From Isoetes taiwanensis (lineage: Eukaryota; Streptophyta; Lycopodiopsida; Isoetales; Isoetaceae), in contig JAJEKV010000040.1 of the NCBI GenBank assembly GCA_021234155.1, positions 11,739,072-11,803,071 of the forward strand: 64,000 nt of DNA, written 5' to 3'. The stretch's first letter is position 1. Every line of letters begins with the position of its first letter. Positions 53,768-64,000 of the stretch are shown here, in pieces. Both the position numbers and the translations under genes were made by a program. The notes below the pieces were generated by a model. That model ran no database searches and was not told where the DNA came from. It worked only from the letters and a program-made list of their open reading frames with translations.

Positions 53768-56460
53768 ACAATTTACAATTTCATTTTCGCACGGTTTATG
53801 CAAACATAATTTTCCTTGACTGCCCATGCAGGATCGATCGTTAACTAAAGCTTGAAAAAGCCACGATGGAAATGCATCCCTGAAATGCCATAAAGACATG
53901 GGAAGACAAGCCAATACTAATTAGAGTATCACACGCAATGGAACAACAGCTAAATCTGAAATGCTACAACTTGAATCAATCATGAAATTAAATGATCATG
54001 ATGGTTACGATGCTGAAACAGCAGTTGAAGATAAAAACAATGAATTAGTGGGTCCTCAAAGAGCATCAACCAGCCAATCCATCTGCTTTAGATTCTGATG
54101 CATGCACTCCTCCTCATAAAGCTGGTCTGTCCTTCCTGCTGTTGTTTTTCCTTTTTCTTTTTTTTTCCCCTTCGAGTTGCTAAGTTTTAACTTCATTGTC
54201 TGTACCCATACGGGCGCATAGTAACATTGTCAAGTTATTGAGCAAAGAATCTTGGGATGCGTACAAGTTGCAGAGTGATCACTCATTTCCCTCCTCTTAG
54301 ATGTAATCACTTCACTCAAACTTCCCTTATTATTTGTGATGACCTGTTCTTTTGAGTATCAAAAAATGTAGATTCGCAGAACTGTTGTACAAGGGTCATT
54401 TATTCAAACAAGATAATTTACAAGGTTGATAAAAGTGTATAAGATATGCTGAATGATCCTTTTCGACTATCAAATTGCATAAGTTCACGGAACTCTTGCA
54501 GAGGCAAGTTCACATTACAAGGATGCGCAGCGCAACCACTTTTTCAAAGAGAGCAAACGGTTATATATGCAAACGGTTGCATTAGGACTTTCTATTTCTA
54601 TTTTCTTAGTCATCCACATTACACACAAGCTGGCACAGTTAGGAGCTCTTTATATTTGCTGCATGCCAGACATAAAGCATTCAATATATAGTTGATTATA
54701 GTTTCTCATTCCTTTTTCTGTATTCTGTGCTTCTAAATTCCAGTACTAACACAATTGTCTCTCTACATTCCAGTACGTTTCGTATGGTTATTTCAACCAA
54801 AAACTAACTGCACTATGATTCCACTATGTGCCTTTGACCTGCAAGAATTTATGCACTCCAGACAACGTATCAACCGCATCAACTTTGCAACTACAGCAAC
54901 TCTTCAAATAGCTTTTCAAGCTGCTAGAGTATTCTACAACAAGCCTTCAATAGCTTTTCATCGTGGCTATGCAACAGACCTCCAAGACACACTTGCACAA
55001 TATTTCTAAATAATCTGAGAATGTAGAGCTGAAGATTATTCCATGGCAATGGGTCATCCAACCACTATCTTTGCAAAATCAGCTTCATTGGAGCTGATTT
55101 TCCAAGTGTATCAGCATACTTACACATTGCCTCTCATGTCAATCCACTATGAAGACAATGTGAAGCATTATGTTCATCTTGCTAGCTTAAAACTTGCAGT
55201 CACTCTCTCTATTTCTTTGTATCCTGATATTTTGTAAGATATACTCAACAAAATTTTCCTTGGAGTTGCTCATTTTTCTCAGATTTTCCACGGTTTAAAT
55301 TGCACACTTTGCTATACACAAATTGTCATGGCAATTGTGGCTACTAAGTCCAAGCGAACTCTTGCAAAGCCATCACTGAAATTTTTCATAACATTTGAAC
55401 ATTTCATTCAAACAAACCAATTTCTAAAGATCTAGCTTCAAAACATACCAATAGTCATCCCTATTGCATAATCAATACACTAAAATACATAGTACTCCTC
55501 CAACTTTTCTCCAACTCCACGACATGTATAAGTTTCATTACTTAACATCTAATTACTTGCATTTACTATTTAATCTAAAAATACCGTTCACCCAACTACA
55601 CTTTTAGTGTTCAATTTAACAGTAACATTTGAGCAAAATGACGACTACCTTATATTTTATGTCCTTAATAACTTATCCTACTCCCAAACTTTACACTTTA
55701 CATCCTTACTCTAAATTCATTTTCGCATTCTTCAAAGCATAAAAACATTTTACAAATTGCCAAGCCATGCAATTCACTAACCTCAATTCACTTACAATTT
55801 CAAACGACAAACTAACAACATCGACATGCCTATATCATAAACAAAGCCAACGTACCCTCCACAAATCTCAAATACACATGAATTCTCTAATTCATCAAGT
55901 CCAATCGAATGTGCTACAATACAACATTCCTACAACGGCCTCAAAAAACCCATACTCATTTCGATACGGGCATCTCCATTTATGCCATTTCAGTTAATTG
56001 TACACTAAACGACGCAAGCTCTTTGCTACATACTTATTACAACTACACCTACGACTTCATAATTCATTGCGATACAATCAGATTTTACTTATGCTAAGAA
56101 ATGCAATCAAGATTACTAGTTGCCTTTAAATTATTTTTTATTCAAGGAAATTCACATGGGTCTAAAAAGATTCTTTGTGCGATAATTAAATATATATACA
56201 TAAGGATGATAAGGATATTTGTAGGGCTAAAAATAACGCCCCAACCCCAATAACACTAGTTCTATAGCAAAATCAATGTTTAAAAGTTCGATGTTCCTAA
56301 TTCCTGAATTGTGTTTTAGAAATAACAATTTCAACGGCAATAAAACCAATGGATAATGATCCTATGTCACCCCCTAAAACCAATGGATAATGATTCTATG
56401 TCACCCCTTCAAACCCTAAGAAATCCAAAACAAAATGGAAGTTGGAACTAATCTGGATTG
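53768..56460. other. Long AT-rich region without a supported gene
   Basis: Open frames here (for example 54755-55009, 55767-55997) are short, with no recognised motifs. Composition becomes C- and A-rich on the plus strand at 55260-56100. A short tandem repeat with CCAATGGATAATGAT lies at 56340-56409. Confidence 0.5.
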
Positions 56461-56469
56461 GATGAGGAT

Positions 56470-56830
56470 GATGGCAATATGTAGCAAAATAATTGGGGGT
56501 TCCAGGGGGATTTGTTATGGATGTAAAATAACAATTCCTGAAACCATAAACCATATATCCCTAAAACAATCGATAAGTTGTTATAAAAAAAAAACATAAT
56601 TGCATTAGCTCACTGGATATATTGGTTAAAGTAGTCTTAATGACATTGAATTATCGTATCAATTGATATCAGACCCAGGTCAATCAGAACACTTGTGCAA
56701 TGGCCCAGAACCATTTCAATGTCTCTGATAGTCAGTACCAGCAAGCTCTAGCCAGTACCAGTTATATCGCTTCTTAGATAGCACTCCCATATGTAGCATA
56801 ATAACAGGGGGTTACTTTTGTATTTTTGTA
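56470..56830 (+). repeat. Dispersed degenerate copy of the ~430-bp tRNA-like repeat
   Basis: ATATGTAGCAAAATAATTGG ... GGGGGATTTGTTATGGATG and ATTAGCTCACTGGATATATTG match the start and the box A part of the units at 36021-40608. Another unit start (TATGTAGCATAATAACAGGGGG) follows at 56790. Shows the repeat is not confined to the DNA transposon. Confidence 0.75.
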
Positions 56831-57059
56831 CGCTTTTCACTAAGGTTTTGCTATGATTTTGTGGCATATTTTAATTGATGTACTAATGCGTACATCTAGA
56901 GTGCGCATACGCTTTCATTGTTTTTTATGGCACTTAGACAATGGTTTAACTCCTTCAAAAAAAAAAACTTTGTAATATAGCATGCAAGGCTGGAGAGCTG
57001 TCACTTTAGGGTTCTCTTAGAAGTAGGGTGCTTCGGATTCCGTCCTTTGGGTAGATCAA

Positions 57060-57455
57060 GCCAGGTTTCGGATTAGGGCAGATTAAGCAACAGCTGACTC
57101 CTTTGGGAGTTCACGCGAAATATTGTTTTGGCTTCCGGGAGCTCCATGGCGGTTCGCTATGGCCGATTTGTTTGTTTGTTCCCGTGTGAAAAGTCCTTGG
57201 CGTTATAATTCCACACTTGTTAGCATATTTTCCGAAATTTCGTATGTACCGCACCGTGTTTTGGATTAGGGCAGATTAAGCTTGTAGCAGCTCCTTTGGG
57301 AGTTCACGAAATATTGTTTTGGCTTCCGGGAGCTCCATGGCGGTTTTCGCTATGGCGATTTGTTTGTTTGTTCCCGTGTGAAAAGTCCTTACGGCGTTAT
57401 AATTCCACACTTGTTAGCATATTTTCCGGAAATTTCATTATGTACCAGGCCAGTG
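57060..57455 (+). repeat. Tandem duplication of about 190-195 bp
   Basis: 57064-57256 and 57257-57455 match from GGATTAGGGCAGATTAAGC through TTCCGGGAGCTCCATGGCGG to TTAGCATATTTTCCG, with indels at CAG-like sites. Confidence 0.8.
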
Positions 57456-58140
57456 CCCCGCAAAACCCCCGGTGAACATGCCTTTTTGGTATCAAATAGG
57501 TAAGGATTAGAGAACCTACTGCGGGCGGAAAAGAAGGCTGAACCGAAGTTTTTACATCTGCGTATTTGGATGCAGATTGGTCGGCCAGAGAGTGAATTTG
57601 AGATATTTGTTTGATTGAGAGAGAGAGAAACAGAGATGGGTCGAAAAGCGTGGCTCGTGAATCTTGGCGGCCCGAGACCCTGTTTGAGCAGAGAATGATT
57701 CGAAGTGCCTTGGGCTGGATTCTTTGGTGAAACCGAGACTGGAAGTATGTTTTTGAAAATGCTCATTTCTCCTCGTAAATAAGGGTCGATTGTACTAAGC
57801 ATCCGAGCAAGGTCGTTTACCTTTGGAAAAGGTTTCGTCGGCGACCATGAAGATATTTGCATTATTTCTCTTTGAATTGCCGGCAGCGCTTTTCTATCGC
57901 GCAAAAAAGTTAAATGCGACGCAACAAGTCATGCTCCTTCTTTCTAGGTATTTTCTTGCATGCACGCTTCTTCCTCTCTAATATATTTTATGTTGTAATG
58001 CAAATTGGATTGATTGGAGCAACTCAATGCTTCTCTGAGGGGATATGGCAAAACATCTAGAAAAGACAATAAAGGATTATGCGAGTTATATTTTTTAACC
58101 GCTTTATGATGTCTTCTATGCTTCGAGGTCCAAAATGAGA
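57456..58140. other. Unassigned region with a long minus-strand open frame
   Basis: The minus-strand frame 57389-57904 (171 residues) overlaps the tandem duplication and has no recognised motif. I cannot tell whether it is coding. Confidence 0.3.
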
Positions 58141-58420
58141 TTGATTTGGACCATTAGAAGTTGAAGGCCCCTGATTTTTCTGTTTGCCTTTGCAACGTGG
58201 TCTCTACACATGTCTCTATCAGAAAACTTCGCAAATTCAGATATGTATCCACCTTGAGCCTTGGGATGTCGGTAGACAGATTGAGCAGCATTTTCTTCCA
58301 TGTCGGAGTCTCCTTATAGGTAATGGCAATGGCATGGTGCCACAGTACGCGAAAACAAGTATCTCTGCCACTCTGGCTGATATTCAAGAAGATATGCAAG
58401 TAAAACAGATGATTCAGAAA

Positions 58421-58560
58421 GCAAATTATTTGATGCACTGAAAAAAGCCATGAATGATTTTGATGTTAATACAGCCATATATTGGCTTGCCAGGATGCTT
58501 GAAGATGGTGTGAGTCCTATATACTTGACTGCCATGCAACTATTTACTGCCTAAGACATC
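58421..58560 (+). pseudogene. WRNIP1/MgsA-type AAA ATPase fragment
   Basis: Reads ALKKAMNDFDVNTAIYWLAR then MLEDGVSPIYL, the highly conserved C-terminal block of WRNIP1/MgsA replication-associated ATPases (usually AIYWLARMLEGGEDPLY). A stop follows where the family has the SEDIG segment. No ATPase core is visible nearby. It is a fragment of a host gene, likely a pseudogene exon or a gene piece moved with repeats. Confidence 0.75.
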
Positions 58561-58765
58561 ACCAAACATAAGGTATTTTAAAACATAAGGTATTTTACTG
58601 GTGGTTTCAATGCTGGTTGTGGAAGATTGCAAGGAGCCTCAACCGTGGAGCCTGATTGTAAATGTAATGCTATCTCAAATCTTTTTCTGTATAGCACTTT
58701 TTCTACTATTCATGATCAAAGTTTGCATCAATGATTAGGCTGAGATAGGTTCTTAGGAAACTAGC

Positions 58766-58865
58766 TTGCTCAGATTTATGGTAAACATGGAGCTCTGCAG
58801 GATGCCCGTGCAATGTTTGATAACATATATATGAAGAATATATTATGGATTGTAATGCTTTCCAT
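58766..58865 (+). pseudogene. PPR-protein fragment
   Basis: Reads LAQIYGKHGALQDARAMFDN then IYMKNILW, matching one pentatricopeptide repeat of the plant organelle type (mY.K.G.l.dAr.vFd.m..+n...W). No neighbouring repeats in frame. Gene fragment. Supports a land-plant host. Confidence 0.65.
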
Positions 58866-60077
58866 GATAACATGCATGCATACTTTTGTTGGATGAAGCT
58901 ATAAGTGCCCTTGATTGTCAACGCTATAGTGGATTTTTTACCTTGGATGTGGCATTGTTCAATGCAATACTGGTTTGTTTACCTTGGGAGTGGCATCCTT
59001 TATTTTGACATTGTACAACGCTATAGTTTTTGGAGTAAGGGGTAGAAGTTTGGCAAAGAGGGTAACTAGTAAATTTGAAGTTTGACAAGAACGAGAATAA
59101 CAATGGTGTTTCCTAAATACTTGTGTTTTATATATGCGAAATTGTATTCTAACAATTTGGTCAACGTGTAACTAACTGCACATAGATAAATGTTTGTTTT
59201 TGTTAGGGCCCGAAGGGCCCAAATTTTTTTTTAAGATAACAACTAACACATAAGTACTATTATAACATTAATTAACATAAATTAACACAAACTATTACAT
59301 CTAACAATTTTAAATTAAAATCCCCCTTAAACCCCCTTTGGTTTGGGTGCATATTCACACGGGGGGTTACGTAGGGCAGCGAGAGCCCCAAAAATATATT
59401 TACAATACATGTACAAAATTAACACCATTAAGTATATTCTCTCAAACCTTATAGTATTTTGCAAACCTTAATATACAGTATACAAAAACTTGTACATGCA
59501 TACCCCACAAACGAGGATCGCTATGTACGGTCCAGATCTTGGAATAAAGGGCAAATATGCCCATCCGACAGATGCCTGCTAATCAGCAGAAGTATGAGAG
59601 GCAAATTGAGCACTTGGCCATTTTGTACCACTTTTTAACAGATATTTACCAGCAGCCACCTCTGCCAAATTATCCTTCACCTGCAAACCCTCCACCACCA
59701 CTAAATAATTCTAGCAAGACGAGAAAATGGTTGGAGAAAGTGACATGCCTACTATTAAAGCGGGGAAGACAAAGCCAATTAAAGTTATCAGCAAGCAACT
59801 AATGTAGAAAAACTGCAAGCAATGGATAGCTATATGAAAGATCAAGCCCAAGCATGGTGGTTGTAGCTAAGGAGAAGAGATGGATGCAAATCGAAACTTT
59901 GGGATAAACAATTGGTGAATTCCTTTCCCAAAGAGATCATGAATAACTTTTGTAAGTTGATTTTCTTTGTTAAGAATAAAGAGTGAAATTTAAAGTTGAT
60001 TTTCTTTATTTGGAATTAAGAATAGATACTTCTGATGTGTATACCCATGGTAGATTGGTGACTACGATTGCAACATA
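58866..60077. other. Unassigned AT-rich region
   Basis: No supported gene. The frame 59557-59802 has a proline-rich stretch, and shortly after it a segment YMKDQAQAWW (59828-59865) resembles a retrotransposon Gag block, so this may be an old gag fragment. Confidence 0.4.
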
Positions 60078-60082
60078 GTAGG

Positions 60083-61595
60083 TGTGACGTTCCACGTATT
60101 TATATGCCTTTTTAAGTATAAATACATGACACGTTACTATGAATAATTAAAGTTAGCTATGTTAATCATTAATTATTAAGGTAGAAATCTAACCCTAAAC
60201 CCTAATTCGAATTTAGGGCTTAACCTAATATTCAACGGGGTTAAAATATTAAACTAGTTAATATTAACCCATCTAGAATTGCCACCTGGCCCAAATCAAT
60301 TGGACAAGGCAGACCTGCTAATTTGGGACACCCAAATTGGGGTTTCTACCCCCAATTTGTCCCAATTCAAATTTGGGGGCAGTTGGAGAAGGAGGAGGAG
60401 CTTATTCAACCAGCAGGGCATGGAGAACCTGAGAGATGGGAGATCTAGCTCAGATAAAGGTTAGTAGGCTTAGTTAGCTTGAGATTCTAGCTAGGATTAA
60501 CCTTTGCATGAATAGATGTATGGTTAATCTTTATTTTATGTTCTATTCGAAGCTATGGATGGATGGATGTATAAGGATAGCTCTCTTTCTGCTCCTCCTG
60601 TGTTGTATGGGTAAAAGGGGGGTAGAGACTTAATGGCCATTTAGAAGTAGAGATGTTCTTAGTTAGAACCCTTAAAACCCAGTAAATGCAGCCTGTGCAC
60701 AAGAGACCACCGGGCTGTGGATGCTATGATGTGGTTCAGCACCAAATAACGGACACAACTGGTGAAGTGGGGGCAGAGCCTTGCTGAGCGTGGCTATTGG
60801 GGCTACTACAGTGTCCTAGACTTATAGTCGGTCACTACGTGTGGGCCGGGTATGGGTCTGACACCCCCTGGGTCGCAGGATACGTGCCTATATGGACATC
60901 CTGGACTTTGCATAATTTAGGGGGGTAAGTCGGGTACGGATGCATGTGCACTTAGTGGCACGTATCCTCTAGCAGATCTATGGAACTATTGTGACTCTAG
61001 AGGGGATTCATCACATTCCAACCTCATCGGACCCGGGGAGATGCAACCCCGAGTAGTCTCATAGGGTGAATACATGAGATTGCATCTCCAGAAGGCTACA
61101 ACCACGCCATAGCATGTTTCAGCCTATCTGCAAAGTGTGCACAGGAGGGGCGGATGGAGTGGTCTACCCTTGCCATTGTTCTATGCCAGCCAACGCCATG
61201 TTATACTTCTATCTGTTGTTATCCGGAGGCCTTGATTGTCAGTCGACTCCCATGAGTCTGAGCCCGGGGTAGATTCCTTATTTATAGTGCATTTCCTTTA
61301 TTATGTTGGTATTCTATTGTTAGTTGTATTGATGATGATGGGCCACCCTTCGTGGTGGTATATTATTTATTAGTATTGTTGCCAGGTGCTAACATATATG
61401 TACGCTTCTGCTATATAGGGTTCCCATAGAAGGCGTGGGACGAATGACATCTCCGTGTCCTTCACCCGGACACTTGGCCATCACAAGTGGTCCGAGTCAG
61501 ACGGAGGGCCTTTCCGTGGTGATGGATTCGCCATGGAAGGGGAATTTCCCGTATTTATACAATGGGAGCATCATATAGATTCGGGGAGCGTCACA
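60083..61595 (+). mobile_element. Solo LTR related to the Ty3/gypsy element
   Basis: Bounded by TGTGACGTTCCACG and GGGGAGCGTCACA, with flanking GTAGG and ATAGG (4 of 5 bases alike). Its reverse complement aligns to the LTR at 42122-43713, including CCACCACGAAGGGTGGC and GGACACGGAG. The orientation is therefore opposite to the full element. No internal sequence follows on either side, consistent with LTR-LTR recombination. Confidence 0.85.
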
Positions 61596-61989
61596 ATAGG
61601 CCTGAGCATGGTATACTATATTTGAATGCCTCTTGGTAGACTAGTAATTGTGTCTGCAGCATAATAGACTTGAACAATAGTGCATAAGATGTATACTTTT
61701 GAAGGCTAGTAATTGTGATTGCGACACAAAGGCTTGACAAAAGTTGCATCTGTACCTTGGAGATATGAGGGATATTTGGTACTTTTGAAGTACAATAATA
61801 TCCATGTGAGAATTATTTATGTCAGATAGGCTAGAAGATCCTTAACTTATGAGGTAAATGAAGCTAAGCGAGTGAAGATGAAAATATAAGTTAGAGTTAT
61901 TAGCAAAAGGATAAACAAGCAATGGTTGGAAATATTGTAAATTGTAAGGGTTGAATATCCAAATATTTTGGACGACCAAAATTGGAAAA

Positions 61990-62595
61990 TGGTGACGGTC
62001 GATGAAATTTAAGGATGATGATAATCTCACTCAGTTTTTTCAAAAATTTGATAGCATTGTTACTAACTTGTCTCAAAATATGAACAACTGTCTACATTAG
62101 TTAGAAGTGTGGCCAGGAGGGAACGAGCTGAGCTGATGATAAGGACTGAAATAGAATAGAAAAAGATAATTAAAGGGGAAGAAGAAGAGAACTCATAAAT
62201 TCTCTATACTGGAAAAGGAAAAGGGCATTTTGGAAATGATAAAAGTAAACTTGGTCCTTGTTGGACACTTGAAAAGCAACTGTTCTAAGGTTAATCAAAA
62301 TAGATGTTTCAATTGTGAAGGTTTTGGTCATGTTGCAGCAGACTGCCCAAGTCCAAAGGAGCAGGTGGAGGAAGAGGGAAAATTATAAGCAATGGAAGAG
62401 CTAATATGCCTAAAGGTAGGAATGAGAAAGTTTCAAGTGTAAATCTTACTTTAGAAAACAATAATAATGAAGAAGATACGGATGCAGAGGTAAGAACATA
62501 TGCTGCATGCTCTATTTCAGAAAAAAGTACTAACAAAACCATTGACATGTTTGTGATAGATAGTGGAGCTAGAGCTACTAATACTCTAAAAAAAA
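61990..62595 (+). pseudogene. Copia Gag remnant with zinc knuckles and start of protease
   Basis: DDDNLTQFFQKFDSIVTNLS (62011 on) is a copia Gag block. CFNCEGFGHVAADC (62308-62350) is a CCHC knuckle, preceded by GHLKSNC of another. MFVIDSGARA (62548-62578) is the protease active site. The frame is then interrupted by a LINE fragment at about 62590. Confidence 0.8.
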
Positions 62596-63384
62596 AAAGG
62601 GGTGCCATGGGACTGTCATGAAAATATTCACAAAGGCAAGCACTTTGTCAGATCAGTATATCGCCTTCTTTTAGCACCACAGCCCCTCCGGTTGCCAGAT
62701 GGGTGGCACCTACAGGTTCCACATCCCATATTGTGTCGTACATGGCAATGGCTTTGGGATAGGTTGCTTCACCCTAAAGTCTCTGTACTGTGGTGGCAGG
62801 TTATCCACAGGTGCCTGCAGGTTAATGCCTTCCGACATCACTATGATTCTCGCACATCTGCAGTATGCCCACTCTGTCTTTCGGACGTTGAGACTCTTGA
62901 GCATTGTCTCTTTGATTGTCCTGAGGTTCAACCAGCATGGTCCTGGCTACAGGGTTTGTTTAACAGTACATTGGACTGCCGTTGCATCCTCTTGGCGTCC
63001 TATCCCAATGCATGGCCTCCAGCTAAACAAAGGGCATTCCATCTTGGTTCCGGTTGGCTCCTATGGTCGATATGGGAGCGTCGCAGACATCACATCTTTC
63101 AGGGCATTAATTCTTCTGCACGCAGTATTATTACGGTGGTCCAGAAAAAGATATTGACAGCCTACGAGTGTTCCTCCCTTGAATCAGAAATGATGGAACG
63201 CATCTCAGTATCTTCGAATTGATTCTTATCATTAGTCTCCTATTCTGGAGTAAGTACATTGTGCTCCAGGCTCGTGCTCCTGCGGCATCTTTTTGTGCTT
63301 ACACGGTTAGATGAGACATGTAAATTTTGTACTTTTTATCTGATTAATAAACTTTTTGGCCTTCGTCCTTCAAAAAAAAAAAAA
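62590..63384 (+). mobile_element. 5'-truncated LINE inserted in the copia remnant
   Basis: Carries the end of LINE ORF2, a 3' untranslated part and an A13 tail (63372-63384). Flanks share ACTCT(A/C)AAAA (62584 on and 63386 on), a plausible target duplication. Plus strand, the same as the copia remnant. Confidence 0.8.
62602..63222 (+). CDS. C-terminal zinc-finger end of a plant LINE ORF2
   Basis: 206 residues with the zf-RVT module: RTWQWLWDRLLHPKVSVLWW, then CPLCLSDVETLEHCLFDC, followed by W-rich helices to the stop. This module closes L1-type ORF2 proteins in plants. No reverse transcriptase remains upstream, so this is a 5'-truncated copy. Confidence 0.85.
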   Translation: MPWDCHENIHKGKHFVRSVYRLLLAPQPLRLPDGWHLQVPHPILCRTWQWLWDRLLHPKVSVLWWQVIHRCLQVNAFRHHYDSRTSAVCPLCLSDVETLEHCLFDCPEVQPAWSWLQGLFNSTLDCRCILLASYPNAWPPAKQRAFHLGSGWLLWSIWERRRHHIFQGINSSARSIITVVQKKILTAYECSSLESEMMERISVSSN

Positions 63385-64000
63385 AACTCTCAAAAAGAAG
63401 AAGAAAGAGGAGCTCAACCTTTGTGCAGATGGGAGATGGAGCTACAAAGGTTGAGGAGTTTGGACTGTTGCAATTTTATGATCTAGAAGGGAAACTAGTT
63501 AATTTAAAGAATGTTCTTTGTGTTCCAAACATTGTAAGAAACTTGATCTCAGTGAGCCAACTAGTAGACATGGGATTCAGACTTATTTTTGACAATTACT
63601 GTAAAGTGCTTCAAAATAATAAAGTCAAGTTACACGAGTTGGGAATCTTTTAAGGTCAATGCTCAAACAATCTGAGCTACCTAATTTTCTATGGAAAGAG
63701 GCTATCAGAGCTGCAGTATATATTCAAAACAGGGTGCCTAATTCAAGTCTAGCTGGACTTATACCACAGGATATTTGGAGCAAGTCACCAATAAGGTATG
63801 ATTTGTTTAAAGCTTTTGGAAGTATTGCTTTCATTCATGTACCAAAGGAAGTTAGAACAAAATTAGATGACAAAGCTATAACAGGATACATGGTAGGATA
63901 TGATGAAATGTCAAAAGGGTTTATTATCCAAAAGGGAGGAAAGTAATAGTTAGTAGAGATGTTAGATTCAATGAACTCATGCTCTATAAGAATAGAAATG
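63385..64000 (+). pseudogene. Copia remnant: protease end and integrase C-terminal part
   Basis: MGDGATKVEEFGLLQF and NVLCVPNIVRNLISVSQLVD (63423-63653) continue the copia protease region after the LINE. At about 63653 it jumps to MLKQSELPNFLWKEAIRAAV and IPQDIWSKSPIRYDLFKAFG (63659-63946), the C-terminal integrase block. The integrase core is therefore deleted. Runs off the window. Confidence 0.85.

Noticed and set aside
60180-60215. Interstitial telomere repeat (CCCTAAACCCTAA)
   Set aside because: Only about two units, located inside the solo LTR.

Overview
The window looks like a repeat-dominated nuclear region of a land plant, probably a large-genome or non-flowering one. Supporting this: two LTR elements have the plant-type initiator-tRNA-Met primer site, the Ty3 element is a chromovirus, and fragments of a PPR gene and a WRNIP1-like ATPase gene lie in the right third. 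I see no intact ordinary host gene. The species cannot be named from the sequence.

Positions 1-46125 are a four-level nest. A LINE (minus strand, 43714-46125 visible) was interrupted by a Ty3/gypsy chromovirus (minus strand; 5' LTR 42122-43713, 3' LTR running off the left edge at 1-1401). The leader of that element was interrupted by a head-to-tail array of a Penelope-like retroelement (plus strand: copies at about 11148-17902, 17903-24608 and a broken third). The third copy was split in its first intron by a 14.6-kb DNA transposon (27035-41663) with 22-bp terminal inverted repeats and a 4-bp target duplication.

The most striking content is in the Ty3 element. Between primer site and gag it carries about 4 kb of extra open frames on the gag-pol strand. 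One (9447-9715 plus upstream exon) ends in an unmistakable histone H3 fold, fused to a long coiled-coil region and a tail with the TARKS motif. A second frame (7745-8500) aligns almost without gaps to histone H2A. Parts of the others resemble H2B and H4 more weakly. If confirmed, this is a retrotransposon encoding its own nucleosome proteins, in an element whose integrase ends in a chromodomain.

The DNA transposon has two convergent genes. The left one (plus) has a Ulp1-type protease remnant and a FCP1/NIF-like HAD phosphatase remnant. The right one (minus) is a transposase-like protein with SDG and HGKG motifs. Introns of both genes hold the same roughly 430-bp tandem repeat in the same sense relative to each gene, 2 copies on the left and about 10.6 on the right. 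Each unit contains tRNA-like box A and box B sequences.

Positions 46126-64000 hold a complete but gag-less Ty1/copia element (47487-52197, perfect 5-bp target duplication), a solo LTR related to the Ty3 element (60083-61595), a deleted copia remnant with a 5'-truncated LINE in it (about 61990-64000), gene fragments and unassigned AT-rich DNA.

Technical caution: differences between repeat copies cluster at CAG/CTG triplets, often as small indels. That pattern suggests consensus errors at CHG-methylated cytosines, so many frameshifts and some stops may not be real.
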